In this document: piece by piece, positions 15,954 to 24,110 of the stretch
Position numbering within the stretch: position 1 is the stretch's first letter
Layout: every line of letters begins with the position of its first letter
DNA from: Planctomycetota bacterium
GTDB taxonomy: Bacteria > Planctomycetota > UBA8742 > UBA2392
DNA length: 64,000 nt
Reading direction: 5' to 3'
Assembly (NCBI GenBank): GCA_015075515.1
Contig: JABTUE010000003.1
Location: forward strand, 1-64,000
Notes under the pieces: model-generated
The model's input: the letters and a program-made list of their open reading frames with translations, nothing else
Database searches by the model: none
What the model was told of the DNA's origin: nothing
Made by a program: the position numbers and the translations under genes

Positions 15954-18327
15954 AATCCTCGACCAGCGGCTCGCGCGAGCCGTAACGAAAACCGTAATAC
16001 AGCCGGGTCAGTTCCTCGACCGGTTCGTGCACGGCACCACCCTTGTGCCGCACGCGGCGGGCAAACTCAAGCGGCGTTTCGCTGGCCACCTTGTGGTAAC
16101 CGTGGCGCGACAGCAGCAGCAGCAGTTGCGCGTACAAACCGCGCTCGCGTTTGCGCGTGCCGTCGGCCTGGCCGATCAGCCTTTCCACCTGTCTGCGCCG
16201 ACGCCGCGAAAACAGCAGATGATGCAGCAGCACCAGCGAAAACGGCGAAAACAGAATCGCCGCGCGCAGCCACACATTTTCAGGCACCCACGCAGGCATC
16301 CACGCCGTCAGCCGCGCCAGCAGGCCCTCGATTCCCGCCAGCACGCCGTCAAGGCCGGCCTTGAGCGACTGCATCCACTGGTCGGGGTCCAGGCCGGAAA
16401 AACTTTCAAACCACTGGTCGGGATCCGGGCCCGGCGGCTCCACCGGCGGCGGCGCGGCGGCAACGGGGGTTTCCGGTTCGGGTGTTTCGGGCTGGGGCTG
16501 GGGGTTGCCCTGTTCGTGAGGCGGCGTGGGGTCAAAGGTGACCCAGCCGTGTTCGGGCAGCCAGGCATCGACCCAGGCGTGGGCGTTGGCAAACGTCACG
16601 TGGTACACGCCGTCCAGGTCGTGCTTGCGCGCGGCAAACCCGGCGCACAGCCGCGCCGGAATGCCGAAACAGCGCAGCAGAACCACCATCGCGCTGGCGT
16701 AGTATTCACAGTGGCCGAAGCGCTCGCCGCGCGACGACAGATCCAGAAACCGCACGATCGCGTCCGGTCCCGGCAGCGGCCGGAAATCCAGCGAATAGGT
16801 CCAGGCCGGGTCGCCGTCCATGCGCATTTCGTGAAACAGTTGCACGATGCGGGCGCAGGCGGCATAGGCCCCGCGGCGCTGGATGTGGTCGCGGGTGTTG
16901 GCGGCAATCGCGCGGTTGCGCAGTTCGTCGTACAGCGACACCGGCTGGCCGTTGGCGTTGTACTGCATGACGGCGCGGATTTTTTCCTCGATGCCCGCCG
17001 GGCGCGAAAGCAGGCGCGGGTTCACGCCGGCGCTAAAGGCGCGCCGGCCGGCCAGCGCGGCCTGAAGCTCGGCCGGGCCTGCCGTGGGCTCGACACAGTC
17101 CGCCACGTAGGTAACGGCCGCGCGCGACGGCAGCGCGCGCAACTGGTGGTCGCCGGCGCCGTACCGCAGCGGCCCCGCCAGGTCGCGCACGGCGCGGGTT
17201 TCCTTGGGCAGCGGCAGTTCGCCGCCCGACCCTCGCGCGCCCTCCAGCAACTGCACCTCGTACCGGTGCGGCGTAAAGCCGCGGCCGGTGACCACCGGCG
17301 CGCCCGCCAGTTCGCGGCGTTCGCCTTCGGGTACTTCGGCGATTCCGGCCTCGTCTTCGGGCAGGGGCATCCAGCGTGTGCCGTCAAATTCGGCAAACGT
17401 GTACACGCGCAGATAGATCACGCCCGCGCGCGGCAGGATGTTGTCCAGCGGCTTCAGCTTCAGGGCGTCGCGCCGGTCAAGCTGGATGCGCCCGAAGTCG
17501 CCCAGCGACACACCGGCGCCCAGGCCGGAAAGCTGCACGTCTTCGCCGCCGGGGGGGCCGCTGGTGCCCGTCGGCGGGCGGCCGCCGCGACCGGGCCCGG
17601 TCTGCATGCCCGGCGCGCCCTGGCTGTTGGCCGCCACGGCGGGGTCGTCCGCGCGCAGCCGGGGCCGCGGCAGCAGAATGAACAGCGCGCAGGCCACCAC
17701 CACCGTGGCGGCCACCAGCGCCGGCGTGACCAGCGCAAACCCGGGCCGCAGCACACTGGCCGGGCGCGCGCCGGCGGTCTGGGCCGTGGGCCGGCCCTGC
17801 AGTGACGCCAGCAGCGTGCTCAGCAGCATGCCCGGATGCTGCAGCAGAAGGTACGCCGCCGAACAGGCGCAGATCACCCCCAGCCACGGCCACACCGCGT
17901 CGCCCACCTGGCGCCGCACACCGATTACCGTGCTGAACAGCGCCAGCACCAGCACCACGCTGGTCAATCGCGGCGCCTCGCGCAGGTACAGCACCATGAT
18001 CTGCACGCTGACAAACACCAGCGGCAGCGGCGTTTCCAGAATCAGCGGCACGAATTTGCCGCGGTAGGCCATGATGTCACCCGCCCGCAGCCCGATCAGC
18101 ACCAGCGGCAGCAGCGAATACGCCACCAGCATGCCCGTGCGGTAGGCACGCAGCGAATGAAGCCGCAGGAACGTTTCCTGCAGTCCGATGCACAGCCCCA
18201 GAAACACCAGTTCGGTCCAGTGCAGCACGCCCCGGCGCTGGAACAGCACGCACACCACCACCAGCGCCAGCCCCGCGATCCGCGCGGCCGTGCCATAGAT
18301 GACGTCGGCGTGGCGGCCGAAGTTCAT
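15886..18327 (-). CDS. TgpA-like transmembrane transglutaminase-family protein
   Basis: The 813-residue protein has about five or six N-terminal membrane helices (DUF3488/TgpA_N type). A large extracytoplasmic region follows, carrying a transglutaminase-like core with the catalytic triad Cys (about 537, GHCEYYASAM), His (about 580, NAHAWVDAW) and Asp (about 598, FDPTPP). Then come a Pro-rich linker, another membrane helix and a DUF4129-like cytoplasmic tail (ETPLEFARRV, LTRLYYGFRYG). Family members act on the cell envelope; the substrate is unknown. Its start overlaps the DUF58 gene stop by 4 nt, so the two are translationally coupled. Confidence 0.9.
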   Translation of the reverse strand: MNFGRHADVIYGTAARIAGLALVVVCVLFQRRGVLHWTELVFLGLCIGLQETFLRLHSLRAYRTGMLVAYSLLPLVLIGLRAGDIMAYRGKFVPLILETPLPLVFVSVQIMVLYLREAPRLTSVVLVLALFSTVIGVRRQVGDAVWPWLGVICACSAAYLLLQHPGMLLSTLLASLQGRPTAQTAGARPASVLRPGFALVTPALVAATVVVACALFILLPRPRLRADDPAVAANSQGAPGMQTGPGRGGRPPTGTSGPPGGEDVQLSGLGAGVSLGDFGRIQLDRRDALKLKPLDNILPRAGVIYLRVYTFAEFDGTRWMPLPEDEAGIAEVPEGERRELAGAPVVTGRGFTPHRYEVQLLEGARGSGGELPLPKETRAVRDLAGPLRYGAGDHQLRALPSRAAVTYVADCVEPTAGPAELQAALAGRRAFSAGVNPRLLSRPAGIEEKIRAVMQYNANGQPVSLYDELRNRAIAANTRDHIQRRGAYAACARIVQLFHEMRMDGDPAWTYSLDFRPLPGPDAIVRFLDLSSRGERFGHCEYYASAMVVLLRCFGIPARLCAGFAARKHDLDGVYHVTFANAHAWVDAWLPEHGWVTFDPTPPHEQGNPQPQPETPEPETPVAAAPPPVEPPGPDPDQWFESFSGLDPDQWMQSLKAGLDGVLAGIEGLLARLTAWMPAWVPENVWLRAAILFSPFSLVLLHHLLFSRRRRRQVERLIGQADGTRKRERGLYAQLLLLLSRHGYHKVASETPLEFARRVRHKGGAVHEPVEELTRLYYGFRYGSREPLVEDFKRALSSYAARLKQAGGAAAAQ

Positions 18328-19526
18328 GCTTCGTCTCCGCGCAGTTCACCGTCGGACAGGCTGCGCCGGCCCAGCGGATCCATGCGCACGTAGGAACGGT
18401 AATCCGGGTCGCCCACCCCCACCACAAACGCGCCCGGCGCCCGCAGCCGCGCCTCGGCGTGTTCCTTGGGGCCCAGCGTCACCAGCACCGGCACCTCACG
18501 CGCGCCGCCGGCCCCCACCGCGTCTATCCACTCCGACAGCGGCTTTTCGGCAAAGCCGGCAAAGGCCAGACGCTCCATGATCGCGTGGTAGTGGCCGTCG
18601 CCGCGGCCGGGCTGGCCCAGTTGCAGCTCGGTGCCGAAGTACGCAAACCGGAACAGCACACCCTGGCGCGTAAGGTAATAACTCAGGCCCGCGGCCAGCC
18701 CCACCGCCTGTTCCAGACGCTGGCGCAGCGACGCCGGGTCGCCCACCGGAAAGGTGTCCAGCACCAGCACAAAACTGGCGTCCTGGCGGCCCTCCAGTTC
18801 CAGCACCATCGGCTTGCCCGTGCGCGCCGTGGTGCGCCAGTGGATACGCGCCACGTTCTGGCCCGGCAGGTATTCGCGCACCCCGAACACCTCTTCCTGC
18901 CCGCGCGCGCTGGCGGAGCTTTCGCCGAAAAAGCGCGCCTGCGCCAGCAGCCGCTGCTCGAACTCGCTGCTCAACCGGTAAGGCCGGGGGTACACCACAA
19001 TTTCGCTGCGAAAGTTCAGGCGCCGCGTCATGCGCGCCAGCCCGAACGGAAAACTGCTGGTCAGATGCAGCATATCCAGCCGGTGTTCGCCGCGACGCCC
19101 GAACACGGCTGTATAGCCCACGCGGTGCAGAAACCCGGCCTGGGCGGATTGCAGCAGCGTGACGGGCTCGTCGCGGTACAGGTCGGCCAGCCGGGTGTCC
19201 TCAAGCTCAAGTGAAAACGACGGCAGCCGCCCGCGGTTGGTGACCACCAGACCCACGTCCACGGATTCGCCGGCGTGCGTGTGGCCGGGCAGCTCGCGCC
19301 GGAACTCAATGCCGCGGGTGTTGACCCAGGCCGCGCCCAGATTCACCAGCACCAGCGCCAGCGGAATACAAGCCAGCAGCACAAAGGCATTTTCGCCGTA
19401 ATAGGCACCGGCCAGAAACAGCAGCACGCCCGAGCCGAAAAAGTACCAGCCCACGCGCGTGGGCACGGGCAGCACGGCAAGCCGGCGCAGATAACGCTGA
19501 AGATGGGCAAGCCAGCGGCGACGCAT
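18324..19526 (-). CDS. DUF58 domain protein
   Basis: The 400-residue protein is taken from ATG (MRRRWLAHLQRYL); a TTG 18 nt upstream is the alternative. Two close membrane helices at residues 22-65 are followed by the DUF58 core, with the signature VREYLPGQNVARIHWRTTAR and a vWA-like segment FVLVLDTFPVG. DUF58 proteins are usually encoded with MoxR ATPases and TgpA. Here only the TgpA-like gene follows (4-nt overlap), with a BatA-like gene facing it. No moxR gene is present in the window. Confidence 0.9.
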   Translation of the reverse strand: MRRRWLAHLQRYLRRLAVLPVPTRVGWYFFGSGVLLFLAGAYYGENAFVLLACIPLALVLVNLGAAWVNTRGIEFRRELPGHTHAGESVDVGLVVTNRGRLPSFSLELEDTRLADLYRDEPVTLLQSAQAGFLHRVGYTAVFGRRGEHRLDMLHLTSSFPFGLARMTRRLNFRSEIVVYPRPYRLSSEFEQRLLAQARFFGESSASARGQEEVFGVREYLPGQNVARIHWRTTARTGKPMVLELEGRQDASFVLVLDTFPVGDPASLRQRLEQAVGLAAGLSYYLTRQGVLFRFAYFGTELQLGQPGRGDGHYHAIMERLAFAGFAEKPLSEWIDAVGAGGAREVPVLVTLGPKEHAEARLRAPGAFVVGVGDPDYRSYVRMDPLGRRSLSDGELRGDEA

Positions 19527-19610
19527 GGGGCTATTAACGCACAAGCCTGCCCCAAAGTTTAGTGGCTGTCCGGACAGGGCAGGACACCGAAAAAGTCTCT
19601 CAACGCCCGG

Positions 19611-20585
19611 CTACGCCTGCGTCGGCCACCAGGTCACCGACCCGTTGCGCAGGCCCTGGGCGTACACGCGGCCGGGCCCGGTTACAAGTTCCAGCGGGTC
19701 CACCGACAGCGCCACGGCCTGGCGCACCCGGCGCGCGCGGGCATCCAGTTCCAGTACGTCACCGCTGTAGGGCCGCGCCACCCAGGCCGTGCGCCCGTCG
19801 GGCGAAAACACCACGGCGCCGGCGGTGACGGCAATCCGCCGCCCGCGGTGCCAGCGCGCGGCGGGCTCAACGGGAATTTCGGCCAGCACCCGCAGCCCGG
19901 CGCGATCCACCACCAGCACCGACGACCCGGCGCTGACCCAGGCCTCGGGCGCCGCGGGATGAAAGGCCACGCGGGCCAATCCGCGCTGTTCGGGCGCCCA
20001 GACCAGATCGCCCGCCAGGGCGAATTCAGGCCCCTCAAGCACGAACAGGTGGTGCGAATCGGCCACGGTCAGCCAGCGCCGCGCCGTGCCCGGTTCGTCC
20101 ACCACCGCCGCGGGCAGGCTGTGGGCGTCCAGAAACTCCAGCGGCACCACGCGCGACGCGGCGGCCCGGCCGTCCAGGACGTACAGCGCCGGGCGCCCCT
20201 GCCACTGGCCCGGCACAGCCAGTGTGTCGCCGCGCAGGCGCGCAAATACGGGCTCGGGCAGAGGCCGGGGTTCGGGCGAAAAATCGCCCACTTCGGGCAC
20301 GTCGGTCAGACCGGCGTTGATGTCGCCCGTGGCCCGCGCCAGCAGCGCCCGCACCCGCGCCATGTCATACACCCGCAGCTTCAGGCCGCCCGGCGCCGAC
20401 GGCCACGGCGAAGCCACGCACAGCGCGCCGCCTGGCGCGGCCCAGGCGCGCAGCGGCTCGCGCGATCCGTACAGGGCCAGCGGGCGGTCGGCGCTGCGGC
20501 CGTCGGGCTGCATCACAAACAGCGTGTCCAGACCGTCGGCGCGACGATGGAAAAACAGCGTGTCGCCCGACGGGTCAAGAAACAT
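19611..20585 (-). CDS. Beta-propeller-like protein, function unknown
   Basis: The 324 residues carry repeated propeller-blade motifs: DPSGDTLFFHRR, GRPALYVLDG, GSSVLVVDRAGLRVLAEI, FSPDGRTAWVARPYSG, GDVLELDARARRVRQA. These resemble WD40/YVTN/PQQ-type beta-propellers. There is no signal peptide from the chosen ATG, so it looks cytoplasmic unless the start is wrong. Its first codons overlap the end of the aminotransferase gene by 11 nt, indicating cotranscription and coupling. No catalytic motif is seen. Confidence 0.75.
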   Translation of the reverse strand: MFLDPSGDTLFFHRRADGLDTLFVMQPDGRSADRPLALYGSREPLRAWAAPGGALCVASPWPSAPGGLKLRVYDMARVRALLARATGDINAGLTDVPEVGDFSPEPRPLPEPVFARLRGDTLAVPGQWQGRPALYVLDGRAAASRVVPLEFLDAHSLPAAVVDEPGTARRWLTVADSHHLFVLEGPEFALAGDLVWAPEQRGLARVAFHPAAPEAWVSAGSSVLVVDRAGLRVLAEIPVEPAARWHRGRRIAVTAGAVVFSPDGRTAWVARPYSGDVLELDARARRVRQAVALSVDPLELVTGPGRVYAQGLRNGSVTWWPTQA

Positions 20586-21681
20586 GGCTGTGGGCCTTGA
20601 ACTCGTCTATGGCGCGGCCCAGCCGGCTTAAACCTTCGCGCAGCGCCGTGGGCTCGATGCGATAGCCCACGCGCAGCCAGCCCGGCGACTGAAAGTATTC
20701 GCCTGGCACCACCAGTGTGCCGAAGTCGTTGCGCAGCACCGTGGCCAGGTTGCCGGTTTCTTCCATGCCGCGCACACGCATCCAGACCGTTAAGCCGCCG
20801 GCGGGCCGGGCGTATTCAATGTCAGGCCGCGAGTTCAGCCACTCGCGCACGATCGGCCAGTGCGACTCATGCAGCCGCCGCGCCAGCGGCCGCAGCCGCG
20901 GCAGGCTGGCCAGCGCACGAATCGCCAGGTTCTGGGCCAGCGGCACAAGCTGGGGGTCCACAATGTCGGCCAGATCCAGCATGCGCTCGGTCACCTTGCG
21001 CGGCGCGATCGCCCAGCCGAAACGCAGCCCCGAAAGCCCGTACACCTTGGTCAGGCTGCTGGTCACGATCACGTTGTCGCCCATGCCCCAGGCCGATTCG
21101 TCGCCGTCGCCGGGCACCAGATGGTCCAGGTACACTTCGTCGCACAGCACCAGCACGCCGCGTTGCGCGCACACCTGCACCAGCGCCCGCAGGTGATCGG
21201 GCGGCATGGCTGTCATGCTGGGGTTGTGCAGGTTGGTCAGCACCAGCATGCGCGTGTGATCGTCCAGCAGGCCGGCCAGTTCGTCGGGGTCGGGCAGAAA
21301 GCGGTTCTCGGCCCGGCGCGGCAGGGGCACGGCGCGCGCGCCGGTCAGCGCCGCCAGACTGAAGAACTGGGGATAGCCCGGCGTTTCGACAATCACGCGG
21401 TCGCCCGCGCCCAGAACCGCCGCAAAGGCCAGAAAGTTGGCGCCGCTGCTGCCGGCGGCCAGCATCACGTTTTCGCCGCCGCAGCGGTAATGCTCGCACA
21501 GCCAGTCCATGTTGCGCGGGTCGCCGTAGCTGTTGCACAGGCTGTCAAGATCGTAGTCCTCGGGCTTGAAACCCAGCATTTCCGGGCGCGGCGGGGTCAT
21601 GCCGCTGCCGGCCATGTAGATGCCGTCGGCGTATTCGATGCGCTTGGCATAGCGCATGTACTGAAAGGGCTCAAAGTCCAT
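20575..21681 (-). CDS. Class I/II PLP-dependent aminotransferase
   Basis: The 368-residue fold-type I enzyme starts at ATG (MDFEPFQYMRY). PLP-site residues visible are N153-P154 (NLHNPSM), D181 and Y184 (LCDEVYLDH), the Schiff-base lysine K212 (SSLTKVYGLSGLRFGW), and a carboxylate-binding Arg candidate in WLRVGYRIEP. The family transfers amino groups from amino acids to 2-oxoacids, or acts as a C-S lyase. The specific substrate cannot be told. It is coupled to a downstream beta-propeller gene. Confidence 0.9.
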   Translation of the reverse strand: MDFEPFQYMRYAKRIEYADGIYMAGSGMTPPRPEMLGFKPEDYDLDSLCNSYGDPRNMDWLCEHYRCGGENVMLAAGSSGANFLAFAAVLGAGDRVIVETPGYPQFFSLAALTGARAVPLPRRAENRFLPDPDELAGLLDDHTRMLVLTNLHNPSMTAMPPDHLRALVQVCAQRGVLVLCDEVYLDHLVPGDGDESAWGMGDNVIVTSSLTKVYGLSGLRFGWAIAPRKVTERMLDLADIVDPQLVPLAQNLAIRALASLPRLRPLARRLHESHWPIVREWLNSRPDIEYARPAGGLTVWMRVRGMEETGNLATVLRNDFGTLVVPGEYFQSPGWLRVGYRIEPTALREGLSRLGRAIDEFKAHSHVS

Positions 21682-21805
21682 GCGCGCGTTGTAACGCCGG
21701 GCACACCCGCCCCGCAATGCCCAAGGCGCGCCCTATTTCAGCTTAAGCCCCGCGCCGCCCGCGTCCGATAACAGTAAGGGCGGAAGGCCGCCCCGCGGAG
21801 GCATT

Positions 21806-22579
21806 GTGCGCAGCGAAACCACCACCGGACTGTCCAAAGTCGAGGTCATCCGCATTGACGAGCGCAAGCTCGGCGAGGCCGCCGTTGAATACGTGCCCGC
21901 CGAGTGCGAGTTCCGCATCTTTGTCAACGACAAGGTCGAAACCGCGCTGCACTGCGCGCCCCACCGCATCAAGAGCCTTGTCGTGGGCTGGCTGGTGGGC
22001 GAGGGCATCATCGAGCGCGAAAACGAGTTCGTGGCCATAGACACCGACCTGGACCGCCTGGTCATCAAGGTGACGGTCAGCGACAAGGCCGCCGACGCAC
22101 TGGCCGTGCGCGCCCTGACCGGCCCGGTGGGCAAGCTGGCCGACCCGTACTTTGCCCGGCGCGTGGGCACGGAAACGGAACTGGCGCCCGAACAGGTGGT
22201 GGAACTGGCCCAGCGCTTCAAGAAGCTGTTTCTGAGCCTCAAGAGCAACGAGCGCATGTGCTATCTGGCGGCGTTTGCCCAAAACGGCGAGATTCACAGC
22301 TACGGCGAGGGCTTTCATCGCATCAATGCCATGTACCGCGCGCTGGGCGAGCTGGTGCTGGCGGGCGTGGCCCCCGAAGGCCGGATTGCGCTGACCAACT
22401 TCGGGCTGACCAAACAGATGACGCTGCGGCTGGCGCGGGCGGGCGTGTGCATGGCGATCTGCGCGGCGCCGCCGTCCAGCGCGGCGATTGAACTGGCCAA
22501 CGAGTACTACCTGTGCGTGGTCAGCACCGCCATCGGCGGACAGTTGACGGTCTACAGCGCGCCCTGGCGCGTGATCTAG
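21806..22579 (+). CDS. Divergent FdhD-like formate dehydrogenase accessory protein
   Basis: The 257-residue protein starts at GTG after GCGGAGG. The order of FdhD motifs is recognisable: N-terminal FRIFVNDKVETALHCAP and LVVGWLVGEGII, a middle GEGFHRINAMYRALGE that aligns with EDVGRHNALDK, then MAICAAPPSSAAIELA and the C-terminal LTVYSAPWRVI. FdhD is a sulfurtransferase that sulfurates the molybdenum cofactor of formate dehydrogenase. Here the conserved TGGxHAA segment and the CxxC pair are not conserved, so the activity may differ. No formate dehydrogenase gene is in the window. It converges on the next gene with a 4-nt overlap. Confidence 0.72.
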   Translation: MRSETTTGLSKVEVIRIDERKLGEAAVEYVPAECEFRIFVNDKVETALHCAPHRIKSLVVGWLVGEGIIERENEFVAIDTDLDRLVIKVTVSDKAADALAVRALTGPVGKLADPYFARRVGTETELAPEQVVELAQRFKKLFLSLKSNERMCYLAAFAQNGEIHSYGEGFHRINAMYRALGELVLAGVAPEGRIALTNFGLTKQMTLRLARAGVCMAICAAPPSSAAIELANEYYLCVVSTAIGGQLTVYSAPWRVI

Positions 22580-23469
22580 CCGAACATCAGCCACGCCACA
22601 AAGCCGTGTACCCCCAGCACCAGCACCGGCAGCAGCACCGCACCCAGCAGCGCCGCGCCCGCGCCGCCCTGCAGTTCGCCGCGCTCGTTCAACCGCACGC
22701 CTGACGGCAGCAGATCCACCAGCCGCACACGCGAAGGATCGCGCGGGTCGTAAAACAGCCTTTCCTGGGCTTCGTCTTCGGCCTTGCCTGTCAGGTGCGT
22801 GTTGACCGTGCCGCGCTGGACGGTGCCGCGTTCGTCGGTGTATTCAAACGTCAGCGCGTATACGCGCTGCTTGTTGATCGTGGTGTTGGTGGGCTGTTTG
22901 TCCACCAGCCGCCCCAGCGCCGGCTTGCCGCGCCTCAGCACGCCCAGCGTGCGCAGCCCCAGACTGTAGCCGCCGATGATCAGCCCCAGCGCCACGACCG
23001 GAAAAATCAGCACCAGCAGCGCCTCGGGCCCAAATGGCGCCCGCCGCGTGCCGCTGATGCGCGCCCGCGGAGGGTTGGCGGCCACGTATTCCACGGGCAC
23101 GGTCTGGCCGCTCTGGTACTGAGCGCCGGTGGTAAAGACCTTGTCCGTGCGGTAGTTGCCGGGTGCCAGTTCGTACTCGAAGGCAACCTCGTACACCTTC
23201 ACCTTGTTTTCCTGAAAGCTGGTGGGCGCCACGTCCGTGACTCTGCCCGTGGTGCGGATCACCGGGCCGTCGGATCTCAGACTGTCCAGGTCGGCCTCGC
23301 CGCCGAAAGCCCAGACAAAGATCATGGAAAAGCCCAGCAGCAGCCAGCCGGTCAGCACCAGCGGGTGACCGCCGGCCACGGCCAGCGCGATGCCGGGCGG
23401 CACGGCGCGGGCGTTGTCGCCGCCTGTGCCGCCGCCGGGCTTGCGCGAATAACGGTCCAGGTTGCTCAT
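22576..23469 (-). CDS. DUF3592-like membrane protein
   Basis: The 297-residue protein starts at ATG (MSNLDRYSRKPGG) and overlaps the riboflavin synthase stop by 4 nt. Hydrophobic segments lie near residues 35-50 (HPLVLTGWLLLGFSMIFVWA), 155-180 (LLVLIFPVVALGLIIGGY) and the C-terminus (GAVLLPVLVLGVHGFVAWL). Between them are two beta-rich repeats of DUF3592 type (GRVTDVAPTSFQENKVKVY; GRLVDKQPTNTTINKQRVY) containing V/L-Y-x-V/L-x-F-E-Y. Function is unknown. Cotranscription with ribE looks positional only. Confidence 0.8.
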   Translation of the reverse strand: MSNLDRYSRKPGGGTGGDNARAVPPGIALAVAGGHPLVLTGWLLLGFSMIFVWAFGGEADLDSLRSDGPVIRTTGRVTDVAPTSFQENKVKVYEVAFEYELAPGNYRTDKVFTTGAQYQSGQTVPVEYVAANPPRARISGTRRAPFGPEALLVLIFPVVALGLIIGGYSLGLRTLGVLRRGKPALGRLVDKQPTNTTINKQRVYALTFEYTDERGTVQRGTVNTHLTGKAEDEAQERLFYDPRDPSRVRLVDLLPSGVRLNERGELQGGAGAALLGAVLLPVLVLGVHGFVAWLMFG

Positions 23470-24110
23470 GGCGTGAACCCCGCGCGCCGCAACAGTTCGG
23501 GCGTGACGCCGCCGGCAAGCTGCTGCAAGTGACGCCGCACGTACTTGCCGATCACGTCGGCCTCCAGGTTCACGCGCGTGCCGACGCGCCAGGCCCGGAT
23601 GTTGGTGATTTCGCGGGTGTGCGGGATAATTGCCAGCACAAACCCGGCCGGGCCGAGTTCGGCGATCGTCAGGCTGATGCCGTCCACGCACACGCTGCCG
23701 CGTTCAATGCACTGCGCGGCAAACCCGGCACCGCAGTCCACGCGCACGTTCCACTGCCCGCCGTTGTCGGTTATGCCCCCCACCGCCGCCACCTGGTCCA
23801 CGTGCCCCTGCACGATGTGGCCGTCCAGCCGCGCGCCGGCGCGCAGGGCGCGTTCCACGTTCACCAGGTCACCCGCGCGCAGTTCGCCCAGGTTGGTGAG
23901 CGCAAGCGTCTGGGGCACGGCCTCGAACGTTGCCCTTGACCCGTCAAGATTGGCCACCGTCAGACAGCAGCCGTTGAGCGCCACGCTGTCGCCCGCGCGC
24001 GTGGCCTGCCAGTCGGCCAGCGGGGCCAGATCCAGTGTGATACGCCGCAGGCCGTCGCCGTCGCGCGCCTGGTGCACCAAAAGCGCAGCCTCGACAATGC
24101 CGGTGAACAT
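23466..24110 (-). CDS. ribE: Riboflavin synthase alpha subunit
   Basis: The 214-residue enzyme has the two-repeat lumazine-binding structure: MFTGIVEAALLV starts the first repeat, and SVALNGCCLTV and HIVQGHVDQVA match the second half of the first and the start of the second; SVCVDGISLTIAEL repeats the substrate-binding motif. It dismutates two 6,7-dimethyl-8-ribityllumazine molecules to riboflavin and a pyrimidine in the cytoplasm. The start A is shared with the stop of the upstream TIGR03790 gene (TGATG), and its stop overlaps the DUF3592-like gene, so the three form one operon. Confidence 0.96.
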   Translation of the reverse strand: MFTGIVEAALLVHQARDGDGLRRITLDLAPLADWQATRAGDSVALNGCCLTVANLDGSRATFEAVPQTLALTNLGELRAGDLVNVERALRAGARLDGHIVQGHVDQVAAVGGITDNGGQWNVRVDCGAGFAAQCIERGSVCVDGISLTIAELGPAGFVLAIIPHTREITNIRAWRVGTRVNLEADVIGKYVRRHLQQLAGGVTPELLRRAGFTP

